Of a stretch of DNA of 64,000 nt, positions 37,680-46,582 are shown in pieces. The notes under the pieces are model-generated. The model searched no databases. It was given only the letters and a program-made list of their open reading frames with translations, and had not been told where the DNA came from. Position numbers and translations under genes: made by a program. Source of the DNA: Virgibacillus sp. LDC-1. GTDB taxonomy: Bacteria; Bacillota; Bacilli; Bacillales; Amphibacillaceae. Within the stretch, counting starts at the first letter, position 1; each line of letters opens with the position of its first letter. The stretch lies in assembly GCF_030137545.1 (NCBI RefSeq), contig NZ_JARUVL010000002.1, forward strand, positions 248,001 through 312,000, given 5' to 3'.

Positions 37680-38498
37680 TTATATTTGCTTCCGGTTACG
37701 TACAAAAGATATAACAAGTAACATCCCAAATATAAAAAACTGAATTGCCATTAACACAATTCCACCTTTAAATTGTTCTTCTACTGGATTAAATGGCAAT
37801 AGCATTTGGAAATACTCTGGTGGTAATGATTCCCCTGCTGGAAAACATGCCTCAAGCGATTTGATAAAAAAGCCAAGGTCTGAATAAATGGTATATAAGC
37901 TTTCTTTAGCCGTTATTAAAATCACCGCTAACGGTAATACAACTGCAATATTACCGACAAGATACATTCTTCTTTGCAGAATCGACATCTGTTTTGGATA
38001 GATAATCGGTATCCATAGTAAAATCGCCGTTATAAACAAGCCAAGCAAATAAAAGTAGTTTAAGTAAAGATCCATTCTAGCGAAATCAAAGATCGGTGGA
38101 TGATGATATCCATAAAACAATAAATAAAACACGCCGATTGTAACAACAGGATGTGTGATAAATCTAGCTATTTTTGCGATGATTCCAATTGAAAAAAGCC
38201 GTTTTAATATTTCTGTCTTAAATCCGATAACTAGCAATGGCGGGGCAATAAAAAATAACAACGCAATTTGAAAAACATGTGCACTAAATTGAATTCTAGC
38301 AATGATATTTAATGGACTTCCTATCGCTAAAAACGAAATAAGGAGTCCCCCTAAAAAAGCAATCGTTTTCCAAATAGAATGATGTTTTCCATTAGGTAAC
38401 ATAAATAAATAAATGATAGCACCAAACAAAGTGAACAGTAATATTCCACCATTCCATAAGGATGAAAAATGAAACTCATCTAACATAATTTCTAGCAT
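37680..38498 (-). CDS. ctaG: CtaG-type cytochrome c oxidase assembly factor
   Basis: 272 residues, about seven membrane helices, with the caa3_CtaG family layout and conserved histidine-containing segments such as SAHVFQIALLFFIAPPLLV and FITHPVVTIGVFYLLFYGYHHPP. CtaG is needed to assemble the caa3 oxidase, probably for copper delivery. It is usually next to the cta genes; here it follows a two-component system instead, 86 bases after the regulator, so it could be under that system's control or an orphan copy. ATG follows AGGTGG. Confidence 0.85.
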   Translation of the reverse strand: MLEIMLDEFHFSSLWNGGILLFTLFGAIIYLFMLPNGKHHSIWKTIAFLGGLLISFLAIGSPLNIIARIQFSAHVFQIALLFFIAPPLLVIGFKTEILKRLFSIGIIAKIARFITHPVVTIGVFYLLFYGYHHPPIFDFARMDLYLNYFYLLGLFITAILLWIPIIYPKQMSILQRRMYLVGNIAVVLPLAVILITAKESLYTIYSDLGFFIKSLEACFPAGESLPPEYFQMLLPFNPVEEQFKGGIVLMAIQFFIFGMLLVISFVRNRKQI

Positions 38499-38584
38499 TT
38501 TATGACCACCTATTTCGTTGAATAATTGATTAATGCAGTTTTTTTCTTATCAATCTACTAACTTATTTTGCATATAATTAGTAG

Positions 38585-39223
38585 CTATTCAATCATACCG
38601 TGCTTTACTGCGTATAGTGCTAGTTGTGTTCGATCTCGTAAATTAGTCTTTTGTAATATCTGTGTGATATGATTTTTAATCGTTCCTACTGATAAAAACA
38701 ATTCATCTGATATTTCCCTATTTGTCATCCCTGCTCCAATTAATTGTAAGATAGCTTGTTCGCGTGGTGTAAGTTCAACGAGAGATTCTACGCTTTCAGG
38801 TTTTCTTTTCAATAAGCGAGGAACGATTTTTGCAGCTACATCCGCATCCATCAGTAGCCCCCCATTCATACAGCTATGCACTGATTCGGTTAGTTTTTTC
38901 GCATCAGACGTCTTTAGTAAAAATCCGTTTGCTCCTTTTTGTAAAGCTTGCATGGCATAGTCTTCATCATTAAAGGTTGTTAGAATGAGGATTTTAACAT
39001 TTGGCCACTTTTCTTTGATTTTAATTGTTGCTTCGATTCCATTCATAAAAGGCATGCGAATATCCATCATAATTAAATCGATGATATGCTCATTCATCTT
39101 TTCAATCGCTTCTACGCCATTCGTAGCTTCGTGTATTGCGGAGATATTCGCATCTTGCTTTAAGATTGCCTTTAATCCTTGCCTCACAATCGCTTGGTCC
39201 TCTACAAGCAAAACCTTCCACAT
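38585..39223 (-). CDS. NarL/LuxR-family response regulator
   Basis: 212 residues: a receiver domain with acidic residues near 8-10 (EDQA), phospho-acceptor Asp in LIMMDIRMP (near 54), Thr near 82 and Lys near 104, then a LuxR-type helix-turn-helix (about 148-205, LTPREQAILQLIGAGMTNRE). It is the DNA-binding partner of the kinase encoded 14 bases upstream. Probable targets are the neighbouring exporter or ctaG. Resembles LnrK and DesR in layout. Confidence 0.92.
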   Translation of the reverse strand: MWKVLLVEDQAIVRQGLKAILKQDANISAIHEATNGVEAIEKMNEHIIDLIMMDIRMPFMNGIEATIKIKEKWPNVKILILTTFNDEDYAMQALQKGANGFLLKTSDAKKLTESVHSCMNGGLLMDADVAAKIVPRLLKRKPESVESLVELTPREQAILQLIGAGMTNREISDELFLSVGTIKNHITQILQKTNLRDRTQLALYAVKHGMIE

Positions 39224-39237
39224 GATAGATAACCCTC

Positions 39238-40326
39238 CTATGTTATCGGAAGTGTACCGATAATTTGAAATTCATGATCCGATTGCTGGATAGTGACCAT
39301 ACCAGCAATGTGTTCCACTCGTTGCTTCATCGTTGTTAAACCAAATCCAAGTACAAATGGCTTTGCTTCAAAAACCGCATTTTTAATAACAAAGGATAGA
39401 TCTCCATTGGCTGCTCTACCAAGAATAACATGGATCTCTCTTGCTTGGGCATGACGCATGGCATTTGTTAATGCCTCTTGAATAACACGATAAAGTACTA
39501 CACTTTTTTCATTTGTTAGTGAAACAGATAACACTCCCTGCTTCATTGTAAAGTGCACGACAATATGACTTTCCGACTCAAGCTTGCGTATTAAGTGTAC
39601 CACAGACGCTATCCCTTCATTTTCTTCAACTTGCAATGCTTTTACAGCCGTTCTTGTTTCATCTAGACTATCCTGTGCCATTTCTTTTAATTCTCTAAAC
39701 TTCGAATCACCACTTTCGATTGCAAGCATTTCTAGTTTCATCATCATAGCTGTCAGCTTATGCCCTACAGAATCATGAATATCTCGCGCGATTTTCGTAC
39801 GCTCTTCTAAACGAGCATCCTGAGTTGCAGCAAGCTGCATACGTTTTAGCTTCCTATATTCAACTAACAATTGGTCATATAACTCTCTCTGCCCAGAACG
39901 TTCCATAGTCATATGATTAAGTTTATAAACTAGAAAACAATAAAAAGCGACGAAAAGCAATTGTTCGACTATATCCCCCTGGCTCATGATTAAGAGAACG
40001 ACAGAAAACAAACTAATTACTAAGATTAAGCTGTTGTTTTCTTTTGTGTTTAGTTGAAATACTGCTTCAAGTAAGATATAGAGTAATAGAATTATAGCAT
40101 GAATCGAAGCTTGTTCTATCAATAGTCCATAAATGAATACGAGTACGGTCATCACGAAGAGAATAAGAAAGGAATTCTTTTTCATAGAAAGAAAAAAATA
40201 TAACGCGAGAACAGCTGAGAAAACAAAAATACTAAGTGACTTTGGGGGAGTTGCTTGCACAATCACCCAGATCCATAAAGAAAAAAACGTCATAAATCGC
40301 AGCCAAAATATTTTCATCTCACGCAC
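39238..40326 (-). CDS. Sensor histidine kinase, DesK/NarX type
   Basis: 362 residues: about five membrane helices in the first 140 residues with short loops, a dimerisation helix with phospho-acceptor His in ERTKIARDIHDSVGHKL (near residue 183), and an ATPase domain with N-box ALTNAMRHAQA and G-box FGLTTMKQRV. No large external sensor domain, so it likely senses a membrane signal, like LnrJ for polyene antibiotics. First gene of the operon, ATG after AAAGGGTG. Confidence 0.9.
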   Translation of the reverse strand: MREMKIFWLRFMTFFSLWIWVIVQATPPKSLSIFVFSAVLALYFFLSMKKNSFLILFVMTVLVFIYGLLIEQASIHAIILLLYILLEAVFQLNTKENNSLILVISLFSVVLLIMSQGDIVEQLLFVAFYCFLVYKLNHMTMERSGQRELYDQLLVEYRKLKRMQLAATQDARLEERTKIARDIHDSVGHKLTAMMMKLEMLAIESGDSKFRELKEMAQDSLDETRTAVKALQVEENEGIASVVHLIRKLESESHIVVHFTMKQGVLSVSLTNEKSVVLYRVIQEALTNAMRHAQAREIHVILGRAANGDLSFVIKNAVFEAKPFVLGFGLTTMKQRVEHIAGMVTIQQSDHEFQIIGTLPIT

Positions 40327-40452
40327 CCTTTAATTAATAATGTTTAATCATTTTCCACTGGTTATATACTACTCTACCACATATCAATATTTTCTTAATT
40401 TTCCATGAAATAGTATACTACAAGTAAGTCTTTAAGAATAGGGGGCGTTCAC

Positions 40453-41553
40453 TTGCAAAACACAGTATTTATCACCGGCTATCCAGGATTTTTAGCTTCT
40501 AGTCTTATTCGTCAGTTACTAAACGATCATAAGGAGGACATTGAAAAAATATATGTTCTCTCCTTACCTCATCTTGAAGCAGTGGCTAAAAAAGAAATAA
40601 ACCATATGCTTCAAGCATCGGCACTTCCTCAAGACCTTATCACGATATTGAAAGGGGATATTACGGAGCCTGATTTAGCAATGGATCATCAAGTGAAACA
40701 GCAGATCGAACAATCTGTCACTCATGTTTTCCATTTAGCTGCCATCTATGATCTTGCTGTTCCAAAGACTCAAGCTTATCAAGTAAATGTCAATGGTACA
40801 GCACATGTTACAGCATGGGTCAAATCGTTACCAAAAATAAAACGATACGTTTACTTTAGTACCGCTTATGTATCAGGGATGCGTGAAGGAAAGATCTTCG
40901 AGCACGAGCTTGATATGGGACAGTCTTTTCGGAATCACTATGAGCATACAAAATTCCAAGCAGAAAAGATTGTACGTCAAGTAATGCAACATATCCCTAC
41001 TACCATTATTCGGCCAGGTATTGTAAAAGGGCATGCAAAAACTGGAAAAACAATTAAGTTTGACGGGTTATACTTTATGCTGAACTTATTAGATAAACTG
41101 GAAAAAATGCCTTTCATTCCTTTTATTGGCGATGGAGCACCAGAAGGAAACTTTGTTCCTTACGACTATGTATTGGAAGCGACGAGCTACCTTTCATGGA
41201 ACGATATTGGAGCTGGAAAAACCTATCATCTAACAGACCCAAATCCATACTCGATGCGTGAAATACAGTCAATGGTTTCACTATTCTATTTAGGAAAATT
41301 ACCAAAGGGACAGCTTCCTGTTCAATTAGTAAAAGCGCCATTACTTTTGTCTCCAATAAGAAAATGGCTCAAAGCCGAGCCTGAAGCAATGGATTATTTT
41401 CTTATTCATTCTTCTTATGACTGCTCACAGACACTTGCTGATTTAGAGGGGTCTGGCATACAATGTCCAGATTTAAAGAATACATTACAGCCAATGATTG
41501 ATTATTACCGAAAGTATAAACACGATTATACAAAGCAGCTCGACATCAAGTAA
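40453..41553 (+). CDS. Extended SDR oxidoreductase (NAD_binding_4-like)
   Basis: 366 residues with an N-terminal Rossmann motif TGYPGFLAS (near residue 9), FSTAYVSG, and catalytic Tyr/Lys in YEHTKFQAE (near 182). The fold matches the male-sterility/thioester-reductase group of extended SDRs, which reduce acyl thioesters or sugar nucleotides; the actual substrate is unknown. The start is TTG 40453, 7 bases after AGGGGG. Divergent from the histidine kinase. Confidence 0.8.
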   Translation: MQNTVFITGYPGFLASSLIRQLLNDHKEDIEKIYVLSLPHLEAVAKKEINHMLQASALPQDLITILKGDITEPDLAMDHQVKQQIEQSVTHVFHLAAIYDLAVPKTQAYQVNVNGTAHVTAWVKSLPKIKRYVYFSTAYVSGMREGKIFEHELDMGQSFRNHYEHTKFQAEKIVRQVMQHIPTTIIRPGIVKGHAKTGKTIKFDGLYFMLNLLDKLEKMPFIPFIGDGAPEGNFVPYDYVLEATSYLSWNDIGAGKTYHLTDPNPYSMREIQSMVSLFYLGKLPKGQLPVQLVKAPLLLSPIRKWLKAEPEAMDYFLIHSSYDCSQTLADLEGSGIQCPDLKNTLQPMIDYYRKYKHDYTKQLDIK

Positions 41554-41701
41554 ACAGATGTTATTCATTATCGTGCAAAAGCTGTCGATAAGCGTGGTGA
41601 TTTTGAATGGGGAGTACTTAGGACATTTGGCCGAATTTACTGACTTATGAGAAGATTGTACCATTTTCTTACAATTAGACCAATTGTTTGCATATTTGTA
41701 G

Positions 41702-41707
41702 TATACT
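41702..41707 (+). promoter_or_regulatory. Probable -10 box of the toxin mRNA
   Basis: TATACT on the plus strand, 93 bases before the toxin start. The -35 region (ACCAAT at 17 bases) is poor, so only the -10 is claimed. Confidence 0.45.
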
Positions 41708-41765
41708 AAAAAGGACAGGTGATGCAAGAAAACCACGCATCATTCATGCGTGGCTGGAATCGGCG

Positions 41766-41797
41766 ACTTCAAACCCTGAAAAGAAAGGGGCTGAAGT
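41766..41797 (+). promoter_or_regulatory. Hairpin sequestering the toxin ribosome binding site
   Basis: ACTTCA plus CCCT (41766-41777) pair with AGGG plus TGAAGT (41786-41797), burying most of the AAAGGGG site and the bases before the start codon. Occlusion of this kind is usual in type I toxin mRNAs. Confidence 0.6.
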
Positions 41798-41799
41798 GT

Positions 41800-41886
41800 G
41801 TGATACCAATTGATAAGACGATTGAATTGATGATCATGTTCTCAACACTCGTGTTGTTGATTACGAGCAGCCGTGAAAAAAAGTAA
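41800..41886 (+). CDS. 28-residue holin-like type I toxin (BsrG/TxpA-like)
   Basis: A 28-codon ORF from GTG 41800, 9 bases after AAAGGGG. It has the putative holin-like toxin pattern: short polar start, then ELMIMFSTLVLLI as one membrane span, then a basic tail ITSSREKK, close to the end of B. subtilis BsrG (VTSSQKKK). Such peptides insert in the membrane and halt growth when unrepressed. The ribosome binding site is hidden in a hairpin, a terminator overlaps the stop codon, and antisense promoter and terminator signals are present. The coding call rests on architecture and pattern, not on a search. Confidence 0.7.
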   Translation: MIPIDKTIELMIMFSTLVLLITSSREKK

Positions 41887-41926
41887 TCACCCGTCAATCT
41901 AAGTGTCCGGGATAATTACTTTTTCA
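41878..41926. terminator. Bidirectional terminator at the toxin gene end
   Basis: AAAAAGTAAT/ATTACTTTTT with inner CCC/GGG overlaps the toxin stop codon. Homopolymer runs occur on both sides, so it can act in both directions. Confidence 0.65.
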
Positions 41927-42146
41927 CTCTCTATCGCTATATAGTCGCACTATCCATCTTGCAAATAAACTGTCCGGGTCGTAAGTTGCCGCTTACGACT
42001 CGATTAACGTTCACATCTGAATTTAAAATTGTTACACTCACAATTTTTATTATACAAAAAGAAGCACTTAAATAACAAGGGAAAATTGGAAAAATTACTA
42101 ATTTATTCAAAAACAAAACTGATCGACCTTAATCTCTTATTCCTTC

Positions 42147-42560
42147 TTATGCTGTTTTCCAAACCTCTTTTAAAGAGCGCTGGAGACTGTGAAAATTTAA
42201 CGTTTCTTTGTTTATCATAGGTTCAACAATCCTAAAGCCATCATTCTCAAAGCGTGGAAAAACGTGCATGTGAATATGATCGACGTCTGTATCAATTCCA
42301 TTTTCCTGCAAAATGATTACTCCATCTGGGTTAAAATGCTTTTTGAGCACGCGTGCCGCTTTTTGAGCTGTAGAAATCAACGCATGTAAGTATCTTTCTT
42401 CTGCTTCAAAAATCATAGCCTCATGTTTTTTGGGAACAACAAGGAGATGACCTGGATTAATTGGCTGTCGATCTAAAAAACAGCATACATCCTCATTCTC
42501 AAATATAATTGATGCATTTATTTCCTTACATATAATTTGACAAAAAACACAGGCCCTCAC
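42147..42560 (-). CDS. HIT family nucleotide hydrolase/transferase
   Basis: 137 residues. The histidine triad HIHMHVFPR (near residue 104) provides the catalytic His, and Cys pairs near the N-terminus (CVFCQI) suggest a zinc site as in other HIT proteins. These enzymes cleave nucleoside phosphoramidates or dinucleotides. I prefer GTG 42560, 6 bases after GGGGGAGG; the frame from 42581 would include the binding site. Standalone gene. Confidence 0.85.
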   Translation of the reverse strand: MRACVFCQIICKEINASIIFENEDVCCFLDRQPINPGHLLVVPKKHEAMIFEAEERYLHALISTAQKAARVLKKHFNPDGVIILQENGIDTDVDHIHMHVFPRFENDGFRIVEPMINKETLNFHSLQRSLKEVWKTA

Positions 42561-42696
42561 TTCTATCCTCCCCCTGTTCACTTTCCTGGTGTTTCCAAGC
42601 TAAATTGACATTTATATTAATATTTCGCCATTAATCTGTAAATTCCTTCAAAAATCGGAAAGAGAGTATACCAAGTTGATATACTCCCCTAAGCAT

Positions 42697-43626
42697 TTAC
42701 TTTGCTGGAATGACATTTTCTATTTCAGACCAATCGAATGTACCCTCACGAATTTTTTCTCTTCGGTCCTTTGTAATAATGTCAGTTGGACGTCCACCCT
42801 TCGGCCAATCCCTATCATGCCCTTTCCATTCTGGCCGTTCATGTGAAAGAAGGTATGCCGCCAAGTCGGCAGCTTCCTGATCACTCATTTCTTCTCCATT
42901 AGGTGGCATATTATTTTTTATATAGCCTGCCATTTTCGATAGCCTACTCATCCCTGCACCATCATTAAAGGAGTTTTCTCCCCAAAGCGCTGGACCCGTA
43001 TTTGTACCTGTGCCAGATCCGTCCGTAGCATGACAAGCTAAGCAATTCTTCTCCTCATATAACTCTTCACCACGTGTTACATTTGGCTCAGGAATTTCTT
43101 TCATCGTGTTTTTCATTCGCCAAGGAATATCTTCGCCCGTTTCAATCCCTTTACTAATATGCGTCAAATACGCGACCATCGCCTTCATCTCTTTACTGTC
43201 TAAAGGAATAGGCTTTCCATTCATACTCCGAGACATACAACCATTAATACGATCTTCAATCGTAAATACCGTTCCTTCACGTGGACGATATTGCGGAAAT
43301 TGTGTTGTTACACCTACCATTGACGATGATTGAGATAGTCCACCATCCGCATGACAGCTTTGGCAGGATAATTCATTGCCAACTTCTTCTGCTAAAACAG
43401 TATTCGTTTCATTAAAAACCTCTTGACCATACTGAACATACTCCGTCATTGGATCATTAGGATCAAGGTCATCCAGGGAAGGGGGATTATACACAACCTC
43501 ACCGGTTTTTTCTGTTGCATCGTTTTTTGCGGCGCCATTATCCCCTGGTGAATCATCGTTCGAACACGCTGTAATCGCAAATACAACAATTATAATAGAA
43601 ATCCAAAACCACTTTTTCTTAAACAT
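42697..43626 (-). CDS. Dihaem cytochrome c lipoprotein, TsdA-like
   Basis: 309 residues. Lipobox ITAC (Cys21) anchors it outside the membrane. Two haem motifs, CQSCH at 88-92 and CLACH at 195-199, define two cytochrome c domains; later Met residues are candidate axial ligands. The segment EDRINGCMSRSMNGKPIP between them is characteristic of TsdA thiosulfate dehydrogenases, so it may oxidise thiosulfate to tetrathionate or act as an electron carrier. ATG 43626 is preferred over 43632 because it sits 7 bases after GGGAGG. No sulfur genes nearby. Confidence 0.75.
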   Translation of the reverse strand: MFKKKWFWISIIIVVFAITACSNDDSPGDNGAAKNDATEKTGEVVYNPPSLDDLDPNDPMTEYVQYGQEVFNETNTVLAEEVGNELSCQSCHADGGLSQSSSMVGVTTQFPQYRPREGTVFTIEDRINGCMSRSMNGKPIPLDSKEMKAMVAYLTHISKGIETGEDIPWRMKNTMKEIPEPNVTRGEELYEEKNCLACHATDGSGTGTNTGPALWGENSFNDGAGMSRLSKMAGYIKNNMPPNGEEMSDQEAADLAAYLLSHERPEWKGHDRDWPKGGRPTDIITKDRREKIREGTFDWSEIENVIPAK

Positions 43627-43792
43627 CCTCATTCCTCCCTACCTGTAACGTTTCTACACTTTAACTTTACCACAAACTTCCAAGTAAGAAAGCAGATTAA
43701 TCTAAGTTTCTATTAGTTGTCATGATTTGGACGATTATTCGTCGAGAATTTGCCAAAGTCATGCGTTGTTATTCTCAATGCTTGTAAGACGA

Positions 43793-44386
43793 TTATTTAT
43801 CAGCTATTTTCATTTGTAATGCATTAAATTGGGCTTCCAGCTCTTTCATCATCGCTTCAATACTTTCTTTTTTGCTAAGTGCATTATTAGGAGCAATCGG
43901 TGTGCCAAAAATAATCCGTGGCTTTTTTCGTTGAAATAAATCTTTAAAATTTGTTGGACCCTTATAAGCAGCTGGAACGATTGGCGCATTTGCAGAGCTC
44001 GCAATAGTTACTGCCCCTTTTTTTAATGGTACATTTTCCGTTGTTCGCGTTCCACTTGGAAAAATTCCGACAACCTTTCCTTCTGCTAAGAGCTTTCGTG
44101 GTATTTTTATCGTACTCGGACCAGGATTAGCTCGATCAACTGGAAATGCGTGTAATTGCTTCATTAAAGTCTTTGTAAAAGCCGTTTGAAACAGCTCCTT
44201 TTTGGCCATATAGTGAATTTTAGTTGGGAGTACCGCCACACCAAGCCATAATATATCTACCCATCCTGTATGTGTGCACGCAATAATATAACCTTCTCGC
44301 TTTGGCAAATTCGACTTATCATATATTTTTATCCTTCCAAATAGGCTTAATAAAAACTTTAGTGCATACGTTGCAAAATAATACAT
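43793..44386 (-). CDS. plsC: 1-acyl-sn-glycerol-3-phosphate acyltransferase
   Basis: 197 residues with the PlsC blocks: catalytic HxxxxD in THTGWVDI (near residue 38), and FPSGTRT (near 110), the glycerol-phosphate-binding block. An N-terminal hydrophobic segment anchors it to the membrane. It adds the second acyl chain to lysophosphatidate to make phosphatidate. Short but normal for Bacillus PlsC. ATG follows AAGGGAAC. Confidence 0.9.
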   Translation of the reverse strand: MYYFATYALKFLLSLFGRIKIYDKSNLPKREGYIIACTHTGWVDILWLGVAVLPTKIHYMAKKELFQTAFTKTLMKQLHAFPVDRANPGPSTIKIPRKLLAEGKVVGIFPSGTRTTENVPLKKGAVTIASSANAPIVPAAYKGPTNFKDLFQRKKPRIIFGTPIAPNNALSKKESIEAMMKELEAQFNALQMKIADK

Positions 44387-44462
44387 GATGTTCCCTTCTT
44401 TCTGCTTTTATAACCTTATATTAACACAAGATTATATTATCTGGTACTAATAAATAATATAA

Positions 44463-44495
44463 AAAAAGGCGTAAGCCTCTGCTTAAACACCTTTC
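44463..44495 (-). terminator. Terminator after the MFS gene
   Basis: GCTTA and AGGTG/CGCCT segments form an imperfect stem followed by seven U on the minus strand. Confidence 0.5.
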
Positions 44496-44573
44496 AAAAT
44501 TGTTTCCATTATTAATCAAATCGCAAATACAACCACTGATGACCTCATCATACATACCCTGATTTCCAGTAAT

Positions 44574-45980
44574 TTATCGCTCTGTATAAGGTTTATTTCC
44601 TTTAATGAAGAACGCTAAAATAAGTGCTATTAATGAAAGGAAGGTTACGACATAGAAGGCCGTATTTACACCTTGAATCATTTGTGGAATCGAGGCATTG
44701 CTACCCTGAGCAGATTGCGTCATAACCGTAATAAGAACTGCAGTACCAATAGATGCTGCAACTTGTCGCATCGTATTATTCATTGCTGACCCATGTGGAA
44801 TTAGACGATTAGAAAGCTGATTTAAGCCTGCAGTAGTGGACGGCATCATAATCATGGAAATCCCAAACATACGAATGGCAAACACAATTGTCAAGTATGC
44901 TATAGACGTATCCACAGTTAAACGTGTATATAGAAATGTTGTAATCGCTAAAATAGTCGATCCCGTTATGACAAGCCAACGTGCCCCAATCTTGTCAAAT
45001 ATTCGACCATTGATTGGTGACATGAGCCCCATGAGTAAAGCTCCCGGTAAAATAACTAACCCTGAATCCAATGCCGTATACCCCGCCATATTTTGCATGT
45101 AGATTGGAAGTAGTGCTTCAGCGGCGATCAAGCTTGTGAATGCAATCATACCTATGATCGTTGTTATCGTAAAAATCTTGTTCGCAAACACCCGAAATTC
45201 TAATATTGGCTGTTCTAATTTAAATTGCCTTCTAATAAAAACAGTTAATGCAACAATACCAATAATAATGGAGCTAATCACAATCATACTCGACCAGCCA
45301 ACATTTCCAGCCGCACTAAACCCATACAATAACCCACCAAATCCAACGGTTGATAACATAATCGATTGGATATCAACCTTTGGAAACGTTCGTTTCGTCA
45401 CGTTTTTCATAAAAAAGTAAGCAATAATGATATCGATAATTGCAAATGGAAGGACAACATAAAATAACGAACGCCATGGATAGCTTTCTAATAACCAACC
45501 AGATATCGCAGGCCCCAACGCAGGAGCAAAGGAAATGACAAGGCCCACTGTTCCCATTGCGACACCTCTTTTTTCAATAGGAAAAATTAATAGAAACACG
45601 GTCATCATGAGCGGCATCATAATCCCTGCTCCTGCAGCCTGAATAATTCGACCGACCATTAATATAGCAAAATTAGGAGAAATAGCGCAGATCATCGTTC
45701 CAACAGCAAAAGTCGTCATTGCAAACAAAAACAGCCTTCGGGTTGTGAAGGTCTCTGTTAAAAATGCGGTGATCGGGATCATAATGCCGTTCACTAGCAT
45801 GAATATCGTCATAACCCATTGTGCTGTATTTTCCGTAATTTGTAGATCAGCCATGACATGTGGAATTGCTGTCGCAAGCAATGTTTGATTTAAAATCGCT
45901 AAAAATGCACCCGGTAGTAAAACAGCAATAATTAATAATCGATTTGTTTTTTCAATATGTATCTGTGCACTCTGATTCAA
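44574..45980 (-). CDS. MFS multidrug exporter, DHA2 (14-helix) type
   Basis: 468 residues with about 14 membrane helices. Early segment LNQTLLATAIPHVMADLQI and WVMTIFMLVNG are typical of EmrB/QacA/LmrB-type drug:H+ antiporters. The start is TTG 45980, about 8 bases after AAAAGGGGG; the longer frame from 46004 includes the binding site. It has its own terminator and no adjacent regulator. LmrB-like, but substrate unknown. Confidence 0.85.
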   Translation of the reverse strand: MNQSAQIHIEKTNRLLIIAVLLPGAFLAILNQTLLATAIPHVMADLQITENTAQWVMTIFMLVNGIMIPITAFLTETFTTRRLFLFAMTTFAVGTMICAISPNFAILMVGRIIQAAGAGIMMPLMMTVFLLIFPIEKRGVAMGTVGLVISFAPALGPAISGWLLESYPWRSLFYVVLPFAIIDIIIAYFFMKNVTKRTFPKVDIQSIMLSTVGFGGLLYGFSAAGNVGWSSMIVISSIIIGIVALTVFIRRQFKLEQPILEFRVFANKIFTITTIIGMIAFTSLIAAEALLPIYMQNMAGYTALDSGLVILPGALLMGLMSPINGRIFDKIGARWLVITGSTILAITTFLYTRLTVDTSIAYLTIVFAIRMFGISMIMMPSTTAGLNQLSNRLIPHGSAMNNTMRQVAASIGTAVLITVMTQSAQGSNASIPQMIQGVNTAFYVVTFLSLIALILAFFIKGNKPYTER

Positions 45981-46089
45981 TTCGCATTCCCCCTTTTTTG
46001 CCAACTTTATAAGATAACCATACCAGAGAATACGCGTTTTGCGAAAGTTATTTTTCTCTTATAAAAAAACAAATGATCCGTTGTTTCTT

Positions 46090-46470
46090 TTATCCATTTT
46101 TATTTTCCCACTCAATAAATTCAAGTCTATTGCCGAAAGGGTCCTCGGTATAAAACCGATTTGCTCCAGGTAGATGTTCATCTTCTATGTACACTATATG
46201 ATTATTGTCTAGTCGCTCCTTCAAGCGATCAATATAACGTACGCGTATTGCTGGATGTGCTTTTCGAGCAGGAATAAAGCCTTCTTCTACACCAATATGG
46301 ATTTGTACTATACCTGCCTGGAACCAAACACCGCCACGTGCTTTTAATGGCACCGGTTTTTCTTTTTCAACAAAACCTAAAACATCTTGATAAAATGCTC
46401 GTGCTCTAGCTTCATAATTCTTCGGTGCTGCCAATTGAACATGATCCAGTCCTTCATATTGAAACATCAT
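46090..46470 (-). CDS. VOC (glyoxalase-fold) family protein
   Basis: 127 residues of paired beta-alpha-beta units as in glyoxalase/bleomycin-resistance proteins. Likely metal ligands are His in GLDHVQLAAP, His in QIHIGVEE and Glu in NRLEFIEWE. Reaction unknown; many such proteins are lyases or dioxygenases. ATG 46470 or 46467 follows GGGGGG; the longer frame to 46488 is not needed. Confidence 0.8.
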   Translation of the reverse strand: MMFQYEGLDHVQLAAPKNYEARARAFYQDVLGFVEKEKPVPLKARGGVWFQAGIVQIHIGVEEGFIPARKAHPAIRVRYIDRLKERLDNNHIVYIEDEHLPGANRFYTEDPFGNRLEFIEWENKNG

Positions 46471-46582
46471 CCAATCCCCCCTATTCACTTCTACTTTGAT
46501 GATACCTTATTAAAGAGGGGAAAACGAATACAAATAAGCAATACCTCCTGATAGGAAAACATTATACATAGATATGTACAAC

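Larger units (their letters stand above)
41727..41930 (-). ncRNA. Candidate antisense antitoxin RNA
   Basis: On the minus strand TTGCAA (41959-41964), 17 bases, then TATAGC predicts a start near 41930. At the far end CCACGCAT/ATGCGTGG (41733-41753), a perfect 8-bp hairpin with a 5-base loop, is followed by TTTTCTT, a terminator in this direction. The RNA of about 200 bases would be complementary to the whole toxin ORF and its ribosome binding site. Inferred from promoter and terminator patterns only; the shared terminator at 41878-41926 could also shorten it. Confidence 0.45.

Noticed and set aside
43730-43797. Direct repeat GACGATTATT flanking a short segment after the acyltransferase gene
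   Set aside because: Ten bases only, AT-rich; no element between the copies.
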